A stretch of DNA of 64,000 nt from Gloeopeniophorella convolvens (GCA_022496205.1 WTXD01000041.1:1-64000); one strand, 5' to 3'; positions 10,747 to 22,352 are shown, counted from the stretch's first letter. Notes: generated by a model from the letters alone, not told the origin. Numbers and translations are program-made.

Positions 10747-12504
10747 TCACTGCCAAACCTTGCGCGGAAGTTTGGTCCCAAACAGAGTGGCGCCCAATGC
10801 GATAACAAGAAGAACAACATAAACCATACTGCCGCCGAGATAACCCTCCGCCATAGATAGAGAAAACAGAGATGTAGAGGCAGCTGGGCCAATGGCGCGT
10901 GTTATGGAAACAAGCAATTGCGCAATACCATTGGTCGCCCCCAAAGACGCCCGATTGGGAGCCGCTCCTGATATGTAAATGAAGACACAGCCTAAGTACA
11001 ACTCGTCAATTTGCGTCGATTATGCAGGAGAACGGCAACGACATACCATAGCACAGACTGAGACCCAAAGAAAACACTATCTGAAGCGCCACTGTTGCAT
11101 ACACAGCACGTCCAGGACCATATGTACGCGCGAGTGCGTTCATCACGGGGAACAGCGCAAACATAGGGATCGAGCATATCATTCCACCGACAAATACGTT
11201 CTTTGTACCCCAAAGATTGTGAGCACGCGCAAAACAGGTGACTTGAAAGACGCCATTGAGGATACCAAAGAACGCGAGGATGCGTCCGATCGCAGGCGGA
11301 TCGAGACCCAGTCCCCCACTCTCGATAGGCGTACTGAAGAACAGAGGTTGAATTGCCCGGTAGGCAATGTCAACTAGCGAAAGTGTTGCATAATTCACGA
11401 CCGACAACAGCACGCGCCGGGTCATCAGCCGGCGTAACGGATACGGCTTCTCCGCGTCGTCCACATTAGTCACCTCGGTGGGAGATGGTTCATCTGACTT
11501 TTTCTTCGTCAAGAGACTGGTCAGTGAAGCTGGAGAACGGACTGTCTGAAGAGGGCATCGGTAAACGAAGTCAAGCACCGTGATGGGATGTACCTCGCGT
11601 AAGAACACCCACGTAAAGAGCCAAGCCAGGGCTGAGAAAGTTGCTGGAACAGCGCACGGAAGAAAATAAGGATATTTCTCCAGGAAAGCCGAACTGCCAA
11701 AAGTGTCCGGGAAACGCTCAACAGGGTGTGACAGGGAGCCACCGATGATTGGACTGTCAGAGGCGTAGTGTCAGCACCAGAACGATCGCCGAACAGGAGA
11801 CATCACACACCCCAAAGTACCACCAGTTGACCATGAGATAGGCATATATGCATACACCTGCGGAAGATTTGTGGGGTCCGTGATCTCCGCAACGATGCTC
11901 TTCAGGACGCCAATGTTGCCGTTCAGCGCTCCGTTCAGACTCCGACTAGCTTGATGAGAGGAATGAATGCACATCGACGGGACAAGCGACATACCTCAGG
12001 ACTGCACCCCAGTATGTCCTTGACAGCCCGAAGCTATACATAGACAGCGATAGTCCGAAGAGCCCGGTAAGAATGATCGGCTTTCGGCCGACGACATCGG
12101 AAAGTCTGCTCCAGTGCAGAACAGTAAGGGCTTGAGTGGCGAAGAATGTAGATTGCTAGACAAAAAATTAGAACGAACCTCCCGAAGAGGAACGTTGGCA
12201 CTCACCATAAGGCCAACATAGTATCCTACACGGGATTCATCGCCATGGGTGATTCCTACAGTGCGCACAAACTACAGATCGAGTGAATACGTTTGAAGTG
12301 GAGTTATAGCATCGCTCGACGCACTTCTGGTGTGAAGGGATAGATGACCTGGGAGGTGAGTGGCTCTGAGAGCTGCAGAACCAGCAGGATCCAAATTTGG
12401 CCCCACGGCACGGGCGTCATCGGCTTTTTCGGCGCGGGTTCCGGTGCGAGGAGAGGGGTCTCTTCATCAGGAGAAGAGCCATCATTGCGGGTCGTTACAG
12501 TCAT
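10747..12504 (-). CDS. Major facilitator superfamily transporter (ZIFL/multidrug-like)
   Basis: This is a multi-pass membrane transporter. It starts at an ATG at 12504 with a polar N-terminus (MTVTTRNDGSSPDEETPLLA) followed by TPVPWGQIWILLVLQLSEPL, the first membrane segment. Later exons carry SLNGALNGNIGVLKSIVAEI and ISWSTGGTLGC. A central cytosolic loop (LLTKKKSDEPSP) precedes the second half (PYPLRRLMTRRVLLSVVNYA). The end reads GAAPNRASLGATNGIAQLLV and GTKLPRKVWQ. GNIGVLKSIVAEITDP and the APNRASLGATNGIAQ signature match fungal MFS proteins related to plant ZINC INDUCED FACILITATOR-LIKE and Tpo-type drug exporters. Several introns interrupt it. Substrate cannot be read from sequence. Confidence 0.88.
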
Positions 12505-13431
12505 AGTATGAAATGGACAAGAGATCCAGGACCTGCTGTACTAGCTATTTTAGTCGTGAGGAGGAAAACCAGTTGGCTCTTGTCGCTCTCCGTCTCTTTT
12601 AAACTCAAAGAATTTCTATGTAAGCATCGAAATCGGGCCGCGACACCGGGACAGGCGACTTGACTCACGCCTTCGTGTGGATCCGATTTGGTTACCTCAC
12701 CTTTGCAATTCATGACCTCATATGTCCTCACAAACACGCCGACTTGGTTGTTGGACACGATGGACCATAGCAGCACCCCCCAAATCGCAGATATACCACG
12801 CTGACAATAAGCCTCGAAACAAAGCCACCTCAACGCCCACGACCAGATTGCGAAATAAAGGTCAGTTCTGGTCTTCGGACCACGGGATCTGTAATATTTA
12901 AACGGTAATCGAGTCAGGACGTGTTCCATCTCATCACCGACACGTCTTAGAAGCCGAATGCCGTTCGGCCGCCTCGAGATGATTTCGGATAGCTGAGGGC
13001 TTCCGCTAGGCAGTGCGACAGAGTACGACCCACTGGTGGGTCCTTCAGTCCCTCTTGAAGCTTGATCGAGGATAGCCAGTCGGCTTCTTCGCCGTCGTTT
13101 GATGCCCTTTTCTGCCCGAATGTTTCGCCGACGTGGATCGCTGGTTCTCTTAGGCGTTGTAATTGGGGTCAAGATGACATGCTAGCCTGCTCTAAGTAGG
13201 GACATCACATTGTGCAACGCTAGCGAACATACTTAGGGCTTTCGTGTACTGAATATGTGCCTTGTACACACAGTCGGCCTTGTGCTCGACGGCCTAAAAT
13301 CGCTTCACCTCGCCCCCCCCCCCCCATCAGACGACTTTCTGGTACGGCTGGGCGCAAATGAGCGCTCTTCAACTGCTATTCTTGGCGGCACACCAGTTCT
13401 AAGATTGTGCTTCTGGCACTCACTTTTACAT
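12505..13431. other. Intergenic stretch with a poly-C tract
   Basis: This is the region upstream of the transporter, up to the tRNA. One minus-strand open frame (13172-12501) is long, but its first codon is TTG and its composition is not protein-like, so I do not call it. A run of 13 C lies at 13313-13325. No other element is recognised. Confidence 0.35.
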
Positions 13432-13503
13432 GGCGAGCTGGCGCAATGGTAGCGTGCTAGTTTCCGGCGCTAGCGGTTCTGGGTTCGAGTCCCAGGCTCG
13501 TCG
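13432..13503 (+). tRNA. tRNA-Arg (anticodon CCG)
   Basis: A full cloverleaf can be drawn. The acceptor is GGCGAGC/GCTCGTC with one G-U. The D-stem is GCGC/GCGT with loop AATGGTA. The anticodon stem is CTAGT/GCTAG with loop TTCCGGC, placing CCG at 13464-13466. The variable loop is CGGTT, and the T-arm is CTGGG-TTCGAGT-CCCAG. The discriminator is G13503. B-box GGTTCGAGTCC is present. A short T-run (CTTTTTG) follows directly and fits a RNA polymerase III terminator. No intron is present. CCG reads the arginine codon CGG. Confidence 0.95.
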
Positions 13504-13509
13504 CTTTTT
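13504..13509 (+). terminator. RNA polymerase III T-run terminator of tRNA-Arg
   Basis: The tRNA 3' end is followed immediately by CTTTTTG, a run of five T, which is sufficient for Pol III termination. Confidence 0.7.
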
Positions 13510-13801
13510 GCGCCTCAGTCATCCCCTGAGTTGATACGGCAGCGATCACCCCTCCTACTCGGCCAATTTGAATAAGTAAGGATATCGATTGCACTCGTGC
13601 ACCCTTGACACTGCACCTGCAATCATATGGACAGTTACCCAACTCAGGATTATGCTTGCTCGAGTGTTGGGTGTCAGGCTTCAGCTTCAGCTATTGGCCA
13701 GCCAGTCGCGTGCTTATATAATAAGTACGCTCCGCCAGTCACAGGTCACACTGTTGACTCCCGCGCCGCGGCGCGCCTGAACGGAGACACTAACACACAC
13801 C

Positions 13802-15300
13802 ATGGCTTTCTTCGGCGCCAGCTCTACATCCGCAAATGTCTCTTCAACAGCTGAGAAGGACGTCGAGGTCGCAGACCCCCCGCCGGACTCCATCTCGTCG
13901 TTGGCCTTCTGCCCCGTAGCTGACTTCCTCGCTGTTGGGAGCTGGGATAACAATGTCATTTGCCTCGATCCCCTACTCTCCTGCTCTTACTGATGACTGA
14001 CTAAATCCGTAGGTCCGAATATACGAAGTAGGCGCAAGCGGTCAAACCCAAGGCAAGGCGATGTACAGCCATCAAGGGCCGGTGTTATCCGTCTGCTGGA
14101 ACAAAGTGAGCAGGGACTTGGTGTCATGTCCAGGTGGTACAGCTTTTGAACAGGGCTTTTATAGGAGGGTAGCAAGATCATATCCGGGGGTGGCGACAAC
14201 GCTGCGCGCCTCTACGACATTCAGACGGGTCAGTCACAGCAGGTCGCGCAGCATGACGCGCCCGTGAAGGTCGTCAAATGGATCGAGACGCCCCAAGGGG
14301 GGATCCTTGCCACTGGGTCGTGGGATAAGACTGTTAAGGTACCTTTCTCGATTGTCTATACCTTTCTGATCGTTGACGTCTGAGAATCGCGCAGTATTGG
14401 GACTTGCGCACTCCGAATCCGGTATCGACGGTGCAGCTGCCCGAGCGGTGCTATACTCTCGACGTCTCTTACCCCCTCATGGTCGTTGGTACCGCAGAGC
14501 GTCATGTCCAGATCTTCAACCTCGCAAATCCTGCTACTCCCTTCAAGGTTCATCTACCACGCGCTTCCCGTCAGTGTTGTACTAAAAATAGTCACCGCAG
14601 ACGATGACCTCGCCGCTCAAGTGGCAGACGCGCGTCATATCTTGCTTTCCTTCTGGTAACGGTTTCGCAATGGGCAGCGTGGAAGGACGCGTTGCCATTC
14701 AGTATGTTCTTACCCCAACGAGTCTTCCTGTGCGATCTCATCTAAGTTCCCAGATACGTCGAAGAGAAGGACGCACAGTGCGTTTACCCGTTCCACGGCG
14801 TCTGAGCGGGGACCTGAGCAAAGATCTTCGTCTAGGAACAACTTTTCCTTCAAGTGCCACCGGCGAGACCAAAATCCTGCCTCAAAGGATCAATCTCTCG
14901 TCTATGCTGTGAACGACATCAATTTCCATCCAGTGCACGGCACGTTCTCCACCTGTGGTGAGTGTTGACGGCTGGCGTATCCGCGCTTGTCCGTACCTGA
15001 TTCCGCAGGTTCCGACGGGACCATCAACTTCTGGGATAAGGACTCACGCACGCGGCTGAAAAGTGGGCTTCCGTCTACGTTCTCGTCCCTTCGCTTGTTG
15101 ACAATAGCATGTTAGCATTCGACCCGTGCCCAGGCCCGGTCTCGGCATCGGCGTTCAATCGTACTGGGACGATCTTTGCATATGCGGTGTCGTACGACTG
15201 GTCGAAGGGCCATTCTGGTATGACGCCAGGGCATCCAAACAAAATCATGCTGCACGCAACCAAGGACGACGAGGTCAAGAAGCGCACTCAGAAGCGGTGA
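13802..15300 (+). CDS. RAE1: mRNA export factor RAE1/Gle2, WD40 protein
   Basis: RAE1/Gle2 is a nuclear-pore-associated beta-propeller that binds Nup98-type proteins and serves in mRNA export. The ATG at 13802 gives [20 protein letters not shown]. It is followed by [20 protein letters not shown] and LAVGSWDNN, matching the conserved start of this family. Further exons carry [100 protein letters not shown] and [20 protein letters not shown]. The chain ends in [13 protein letters not shown]. About eight introns interrupt it (for example 13955-14012), each inferred from GT-AG and phase. It converges on ERG3. Confidence 0.93.
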
Positions 15301-15587
15301 TCGTACCCCACCCAGTCGACCTGGTCTGTCGCAGTCGCGTATCTCTGTTTTTATCCTACATATATGATACACATCACTTTCCGGGGGGTCATCCTCATTA
15401 GGGACCGTAGCTGTGTTGCGGTTCGTTCCTTTTGCCAGGTTGATGCACACCTTGGTGCTGTGGCTACAAGACAAGACTGACTTCCGTAGGGTGATGTTTA
15501 CTCGTCTCGCGCAACACATCTATTAGTACGGTTGTAGATACGCACATTATAACGATAAATCATCAGTCATATCATCGATGAGTACAA

Positions 15588-16769
15588 CTACTCTGCCTTG
15601 CCGAGAACCTCTTTCTTTTTCGCCTCCTGAGCAGCGCGCACTTCCAGCAATGGGTCAAGTTCCGACATAGGCTGGCGGTAAGAGCCGCCCCACTTGTCTG
15701 CCCACGTGAAGTACTGTCCGTAGTTCACGGTGAAGTAAAGATGGTGCAAGGTGTGGTGCGCTGGTCCGTTGATGACCGTCTCGAGGACATGGCCAGTGAT
15801 CATGTCAGAGTCATGGATCTATTTACTTGCATCAGCTGAAATCGCCCCATGACGCTGAAGACAACTCACGAGGATGCTCCAGAAGTTGACGAATACGAAG
15901 AGGCCCAGGTAGACCCACCGATGGAGCGGGAAAAGGAAGATGAAGATGTGATATGGCACTGACTGGAGATAGCCGTCGACGGGGTGGAATGCGTGCGATG
16001 CGAACGGCGTCGGGACTGTAGCAAGAGAGTGAACAACCTGGCGGTGCAGAGTAAGAGGATGACGGGAGAACGTACTAAGCCACTTGTGATGCGGCTTGTG
16101 GATATGCTTATAGATTAGGGGGTGATGCAACAACCGGTGTACCCAGTAAATGCCGTAGTCGGTGAAAACCAAGAAACTATCGTCGTCATGTTAGCCTTGA
16201 AACACGGATGATACAAACAGTGCGACTCACAAGGGTATCGAGAAAAAGAGATACGCAAGCCCATAATCCTCCACATTATCGTACAGTTTTGAGTAGCCCA
16301 TGACCTCAGCTTGGAACCAAGGCAGAGTAAGGAGGGTCATTCCCGGGAAGGCTCGCATGCTACATTGCATTTCGAGCTTGACCTGATTTTTGAGGAACCG
16401 CGGATGGCTCATCATTTCATGATTGAAGATGTACTGATACGAAAGGCCAGCGAAGATGAAGTATAGGAGGAAGATGCCCATAAGGGTGATGACGGAGAGA
16501 GATAGCAACTGGCGTGGGACGTAGTCGCGAGGCCATGCGGAGATCCGTGTCAGAACAAAGGCGTTGTAGTTGGATGGTAGTGGGGGATGCGGGAGGAGGG
16601 AGACAAGATTGTGGTACCAGGTGGGCCCGGAAAGCGGCAACGTAACCGGCGCGGCGCTCGATTGGGACCAGTTGGCCTGAAGTGAGTTGGCGAAGACGGA
16701 CGCAGGGACGATGTGGGCCCAAGCTTTGTCGAGGAGATATTCGTCTGCGATGTCAAGTACGAGGTCCAT
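15588..16769 (-). CDS. ERG3: C-5 sterol desaturase
   Basis: This ER membrane di-iron enzyme introduces the C5-C6 double bond in ergosterol synthesis. Exons are 16231-16769, 16076-16176, 15870-16015 and 15588-15818, giving 338 aa. The three histidine boxes of the fatty acid hydroxylase superfamily are present: HRLLHH, HKPHH and HHTLHH. Between them lie [16 protein letters not shown] and [15 protein letters not shown]. The N-terminal half has several hydrophobic segments ([20 protein letters not shown]). [20 protein letters not shown] is typical of ERG3. The tail is charged ([18 protein letters not shown]). It is divergent from the aspartic protease gene, with about 650 nt between their ATGs. 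Confidence 0.93.
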
Positions 16770-17425
16770 GTTGATTTAGATGGATGATGGCGGTCTCCTC
16801 CCGAACGTTCCCGCTGCCGACGTATTTATGCCCGCGGGAAAAGTCAGACCACTCCCAATTTCTTAACTGCATCTTGTTTGCTGACTCATCACATCCACGT
16901 CGGCCCGGCCGAAGGCCTTCCAGGTTGAATCCAGCCACGCAAGCGCAAGCTTGCTCTGGGCAGCTGCTTGGCCTGCATTCTCATGATCTTTTCGTCATCA
17001 CCCTGTCTACGTCGCCTTTTCGTCGCTCCGTATCCGTCGCGTTCTCAACTCGACCGATGATCGATGAACAATTGCATTCTACTATGTGCGCTCTGTCGCC
17101 TGCAACGCATCTCTGCAATTGTTCTGATCACGTGTGCCCATTGGCGTCTGTATGGCAACCGTTCTTTTCTTCAGACACATGAGCCGTCCGACAACAAAGA
17201 TAGAACATGCGGACAGACCTTCCGCTGTGGCATGTCAGCTCGTGGCTGCCACAGCCGGCCCTCTTGTCTAGCGGTTGCCATACCTTCACCCCGTATATAA
17301 GACACGGCCCCGCCTCTCTGCTTCCTCACCCCCTCCGTTCCTTTAACCTCCATTCCTTAGGCTGGTCCTCCCTTTCATTTTTCTTGGGTGCACCGTAGAC
17401 CTACATATCGTCTATCGTCAGTACA
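16770..17425. other. Divergent promoter region of ERG3 and the aspartic protease
   Basis: About 650 nt lie between the two start codons. No gene is seen. A TATA box (TATATAA, 17294-17300) faces the protease. No sterol-response element was confidently identified. Confidence 0.5.
17294..17300 (+). promoter_or_regulatory. TATA box of the aspartic protease gene
   Basis: TATATAA lies 126 nt before the ATG at 17426 and is followed by pyrimidine-rich sequence (CTTCCTCACCCCCTCCGTTC) usual at fungal transcription starts. Confidence 0.6.
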
Positions 17426-19082
17426 ATGCAGCTCGTCTCTCCCTTTATTGCGCTTCTGGGAAGCCTCCTTGCCCTCTCCGTACTTCAGGCCAATGCCATT
17501 CCACTGGCCCCCGAACAAATCGGCATCGTCACCCTCCCTCTGAAACGTATTGCCATGCGTCAGGATCTTCACCCTCAGGTCGTACGTATCTTTATGTCCA
17601 TTCTCCGTTCCAGGCCGCCGTAATGCTGCTGCTCAGAACCTTCAACGCCACATCAATCGTTCTCACCGACGCCTCGCTCGCATGACTGGTCGCGAAGAGC
17701 CATCATCAGAGCTTCTCCTTGAGAGGCTCACCAAGCGCAAGGCACACATAGATGGCAGCGGTTCTGCCCGCATCGGTTATGCTGGTGCCAAGCTTGGACT
17801 TGCAAAAGGCCCACCGGAGGTGTCTACGAACGCTCAGTGCGTGCCGGTGCTATTCCCATCTGCCAGATCGTACTCACAAACCCCCAGGGAAAAGCCCGCC
17901 GCAAATCAAGCCAATGTCTTTGCCGTGGGTCAAGACGGCAACGACGGTTTCAGTTCTGTCGATGCTCAGGCCCTGGCCGATAACACGCTTACCCCTGCCA
18001 ACACTCCCACTGATTCTGATTCTCTTGGACTTGATATTGAGGAGAACGATGTTGGTTACATCGCGACTGTTCAGATGGGTACGCCGCCTCGTGATTTCAA
18101 GCTCCTTATGGATTCCGGGTCGGCCGACCTCTGGGTTGGCGCTGAGGGATGTGTATCGGCCAGTGGAGGAGACTGCGTGTGTTTCATCCTTACGGCAGTC
18201 TGTTACGGTGCTGATCTATCTCTGGGCATACAGGGTAACCATGTCTTCCTTGGGTCACAGTCGTCGTCGTCGTTTGTGGACACCCAGAAGTCTTTCCAAG
18301 TGACCTATGGCACCGGCGCTGTTGCTGGTGATATCATCACGGACAACCTTGCTTTTGCCGGCCTCCAACTTCCAGGCCACGTTTTCGGTGTTGCCACCGA
18401 GGAGTCCCTGGATTTCTCGTCTGACCAGACAACGTTTGACGGGCTCATGGGCCTTGCCCAGAGCCTTCTCTCGCAGCAACAAACGCCAACACCTGTCGAA
18501 GCTCTTGCGAGCGCTGGGCTGATCAAGGAGGCAATTACCTCCTACAAGATCTCTCGCCTTGCCGACGAGAAGAACGACGGCGAGGTCACCTTTGGAGGAC
18601 TCGATACGAGCAAATTTGACCAAACAACCTTGGCCACCCTCCCCAACGTGAACACCCAAGGCTTCTGGGAGGGTGCGCTCGATGACGTGTCTGTGAACGG
18701 CCAGGACCTCGGCTTGCAGGGTCGCACCGCGATCCTCGATACCGGCACCACCTTGATGATCGCGCCTCCCGCGGACGCTGCCGCCATCCACCAGCAAATC
18801 CCCGGTAGCCAGTCGGACGGTCAAGGCGGCTTCACGGTCCCGTGCACGAACAATGCGACCGTCACGCTTACCTTCGGCGGGCAGAACTTCGACATCGACC
18901 CGCGCGACATTGCCTTCTCGCCGATTGATCCCAACGATCCCACGGGAGACTGCGCATCCGGTATCTCCTCGGGAGAACAGAACGGTGCCAATGAATGGCT
19001 GGTCGGGGATGTCTTCCTGAAGAACGCGTACTTCTCCACGGACGTCGGGCGCAATACGATCCAGCTGGCGAAGCTCGTATAG
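17426..19082 (+). CDS. Secreted pepsin-like aspartic protease (polyporopepsin type)
   Basis: This is a predicted secreted acid endopeptidase. The ATG at 17426 gives a signal peptide (MQLVSPFIALLGSLLALSVL, cleavage near ANA-IP), a propeptide of about 130-150 residues, then the catalytic domain. The first catalytic Asp lies in LLMDSGSADLWVG (DSG rather than the usual DTG), the flap Tyr in YGTG, and the second Asp in AILDTGTTLMIAPP. The C-terminus is WLVGDVFLKNAYFSTDVG. Introns are 17582-17636, 17837-17887 and 18177-18233. The last two are multiples of three, so unspliced message stays open. The spliced product is 497 aa. It matches basidiomycete A1-family proteases. GDC|GNHVFLGSQ across the third intron restores the family consensus. 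Confidence 0.92.
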
Positions 19083-19957
19083 ACGATGGTACACGCACTC
19101 CATTTGCTCATTCACAGTCACTCACTGTACGTCGGATGGATGAGGTACATCATGTTGCTGCTATATCTAATCACGCGCGTCCCGGTTAACGTGCATATGT
19201 AACGCTTTCGTCGTCTCATCATTAGTCGCTGTACCCAGAATAGCACATTTGTGTATTATCAGACCAGTAACGGAAGCTGCTTACCGCAGCTAGGGGGGGG
19301 AGGGGAGGGGGTTGAGGCGCACTGGCAGCATGCTTCGCGAAAGTACGTTGTCACGTAGGCAGGCGGCAAAAGACCTGTCCCTATCAAGTTGCATGACGAC
19401 AATGGCCCCTCAGACCGTCCAGTAGCCATGCGCAACGAACGATGTTCATGGAGAGCGCCCGTGTCCCGCGATGGGTCGGGGGAACGCGAAGGGGCGGCGA
19501 TGGAAAGAAGGTACCCTATTGGCGGATAGAGTTGCACCAGACCGCTTCGTGAAGAGCCGTCAACAGCAACCTGAGTAAAACATCCTAGAGGCGCGGTGAG
19601 CGCCACCGTGGCGCTGATCGAACTTGACGCGAGAACGGAGACCCAACTACAGCGATCATTACACTCGATGTAACCTTGACGAGGTCCCCACAACAGATGT
19701 TTCTACGGAACTACGTCCACCAGACAGATGGCCGAGTCCAATGTCCGATTGTTAGTTTTGTTCCGTCTACATGTATAGTCGTGAACGCCTCTGCTGCATC
19801 CTTCTCGCCTCATTACAACTATCTTACACATGCACTGTCACCGCGATCTCATCTTCATTGGAATTACGGAACCAAAAAGGTGAAACTAGTGCAGAGGGTC
19901 ACGCCAGTGATGACAATGTGGGGCTGGCATATTGCAACCAGACCACTGTGTTGCCGT
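19083..19957. other. Intergenic stretch with a G-rich tract
   Basis: This lies between the protease stop and the degenerate F-box gene. It holds a G-tract (19293-19311) and short open frames without recognisable motifs. No gene is called. Confidence 0.35.
19293..19311 (+). repeat. G-tract with quadruplex potential
   Basis: Eight G, then A, four G, A, five G. The long first run can supply two G-blocks, so a four-tract quadruplex is possible. It lies about 210 nt beyond the protease stop. Confidence 0.5.
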
Positions 19958-20982
19958 CTAAAAACGTGTATGCAAATACCCGCCGAGCGTACTGGGCAGT
20001 CGCAACTGTGGATCGGCTCCAGTAATTTCGGTAATGGACCTCTCACAGCGAACGTAAGCAACGCGTCTTCGCAGAGCAATGTCCAGACGTGCGAGTGAGA
20101 CCCTCCACTCGTCCAGGAGGGGGAAATCGTTTTGATCCGGTGCGCAGAAAAAGTCTAGCTTGACCTCCCTCCCAGTGTGCCAATCCCAGATGATCAACCC
20201 CCATGAGATACTGGGCGGTGTAGCTTGCCAGCTGACGAGGGCGGCGACGCTCTCATGGCATATGGCGAGGCTCGCCACGAAGGCTGAAGTCAGATCGTCT
20301 GGAAGCCGTAGCGCATTAGCATGGCCCCTTAAATGGTGGGATTGGCTGGTCCCGAGAGACAAACGTGAAGACGCTGAGACCTAGAATGCAAATCAGTGAA
20401 TGAATGCCTTTATGCTTTGCCGGGAGATGCGAGGTCCCCACGCATGGTAGACAGGAACATCTCGAGACGCGTCCATGCAGGATATTCCTAACTGGAGCAA
20501 CCCTGGCTCGAGGGTCCATTCTTTTCGAGCAACACCTCGTAACTGAGATCCCACGCGGAGGAGGTGGAGGCCCTCGCCCGAGTTGAAGGACAACCTAGAT
20601 GCAAGGATGCCCCCAGAGATGACCTCTGGTTCCATTGGTGTGGGGAACTAGATGAAACCTTTGTCGGACCAGTTCAGCTCGCTCCATGCTAAATTGAGTT
20701 GCCTTAGTCTGGTCAACCTTCCTCTCGACCCCAGTGATCCCATTGTAAGGAGCCATCCTACATCCCACATGCTGCCAAGGCGATATTGTGGTTCTACAGG
20801 GCACTTGACGACGTAGTTGAGACGATGGAAAACCTGACGATGAACAAGTGATAAGAAAACGAATAATACGGTGGCACAAAAAGTTCGGAACGCACCAAAC
20901 GGCAAATGAGTAACATTCTGTGGTCCAAGAAGAGAAAGATACTGACAAGAGCATCATCTAGTAAGAGGATCAGAGAAAACAT
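19958..20982 (-). pseudogene. F-box protein gene, apparently degenerate
   Basis: The first exon, from an ATG at 20982, reads MFSLILLLDDALVSIFLFLD then MLLICRLV. An intron (20834-20895) joins it to VFHRLNYVVK, a typical F-box (DD.L..IF.FL...L..CRLV...F). Downstream, LTRLRQLNLAWSELNWS and VISGGILASRL follow the pattern of the large Agaricomycete F-box family. Near the end is ISWGLIIWDWHTGREVKLDF, also typical. However, a TAG at 20648-20650 falls in frame between NWSDKGFI and FPTPMEPEV. The region near 20330-20400 is recognisable only in pieces spread over different frames. I read this as a pseudogene; an unusual intron could rescue the stop. Confidence 0.6.
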
Positions 20983-21674
20983 CTTCCTTGAAGTATTTTT
21001 TAAGAAAGTCTTCAGACCTCGAAATCCGGAGGGAGTGATAGGATGTAATGGAGTGCCACCAACTTGTGTCAAGGTGGGGTCAGTACTTCAGTACGTCCGC
21101 GCAGTGACGACGTCGACAGAGTCGGAGTCGGAATATCTTACACGATTCACCAGATCATATGACCTCGCATGCGCATCTACAGAGATCTACAGTATGTTGC
21201 TGTCAACGGCAGTCGGGGGCCTCGGTAAATCGCCCGTGGCTCATGCACATGGCTAAGCTATGTTTATTAAGGTACTCGAAAAAACCCCAGGGAGCTCTTG
21301 GACCATCCTAGGATCAGCAATCCCTTGAGCAGTGTGTGCCGATCCTCCAATGAACGGCATTCTCGCGATCGCGGTTCGCAGCGTTGTGCTCCCTTTAAGA
21401 CAACATCACTCTGTAGACCGAAGGTGCTGATACAATCACATAGATACAATCACATATGTAGTGAACAGGAACGCACTGAGATCCAATCAGAGGTCTTCTT
21501 TTGCTTCGAAACAAGAGAATGGCCCCGCGGTCTACCGTCACCGTGTCTGAATACAGTGACTTGACAGGTAGCAGACGACCAAAAGGGACGGTAAAGCAGG
21601 CCCGGAGTCGGGGTCACAATCTGAATCTGCGCAGGGGTTGGAGTGTACAGGGTGTGCCAAGCTTGGACGAGCAC

Positions 21675-22352
21675 TTAGATAACGCGCCTTTCGCATCTCG
21701 TTTCATCGTGGACGCCCCGACAGTTGAGGTCACAGTATGGCATGGTACATTTCTTACACTTGTAATTGCCCCAATACCCACAGACTGAGCACAGCAACCG
21801 GGTCGGTTCCCTTGATGGTGCAGCAGCGGCAGTCAGGTAGGTGGGTACGGAAGGGGGTAAGCTAGCGATGCCCTAGTGAGGTTGTAATGAATTGGCACTT
21901 GTAACGATAACGGAGGCTACACACCGATTCGTCAATGAGTGTCGCTAGGTTCTTCCTATATAGGATGGCTGTACGAATATTCATGCTGGACTTCTTCCTT
22001 TTGGCGCTAGGTCCAGACAATTGCCGCTTATCTGAAACAGTCTGGCGAGCACGGCCCTTGGTAGACTTGCCATCTTGCTCGTCTTCATCCATGCCCGGAT
22101 ACGAAGTAGATGGCTCTGCATAATTTGAGCGCTACGAAGAGAACGGTGTTTCGATGAGGTAATGCATCGGAGGCGAGCGGAGGCGAACACACCTCTAGCT
22201 CGTCGAGGTGTCGTCTGGTGCGCTTTGCGACAACTTCAGCGTCGAGTGGTTGGGTCTCTTGAGTTTTCCTGACGGCTAGAGACAGTAGAGCGGTCTGTGA
22301 GGATACTATACGTATTCCGTGTTCAATTATGCGTACGTTGTCGTCTGGACAT
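21675..22352 (-). CDS. VPS71: VPS71/ZNHIT1-like HIT zinc finger subunit of the SWR1 complex
   Basis: Vps71 (human ZNHIT1) is a subunit of the SWR1/SRCAP remodeller that deposits H2A.Z. Exons are 22193-22294, 21925-22131 and 21675-21872, plus a short unresolved first exon, possibly starting at ATG 22352 (MSRRQ). Exon 2 ends in RTRRHLDELE and joins SNYAEPSTSYPGMDEDEQDG. Exon 3 carries KRKKSSMNIRTAILYRKNLA then TLIDES. The last exon has PPSVPTYLTAAAAPSREPTR followed by the HIT finger: CSVCGYWGNYKCKKC, YC, C, H and C in TRCERRVI. The C-terminal Cys/His pattern and the preceding YLTA..APSR.P.R.LC match ZNHIT1 closely. The start is uncertain because the only clear exon 1 join needs a 31-nt intron. 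Confidence 0.85.

Noticed and set aside
12501..13172. A 223-codon minus-strand open frame upstream of the MFS transporter
   Set aside because: Its first codon is TTG, it overlaps the transporter ATG by 4 nt, and its composition (Arg/Ser-rich start, no motif) looks like non-coding sequence or 5' leader.
18255..19121. A 288-codon antisense frame across the aspartic protease
   Set aside because: It is a shadow of the protease reading frame, which has clear catalytic motifs and splice structure.
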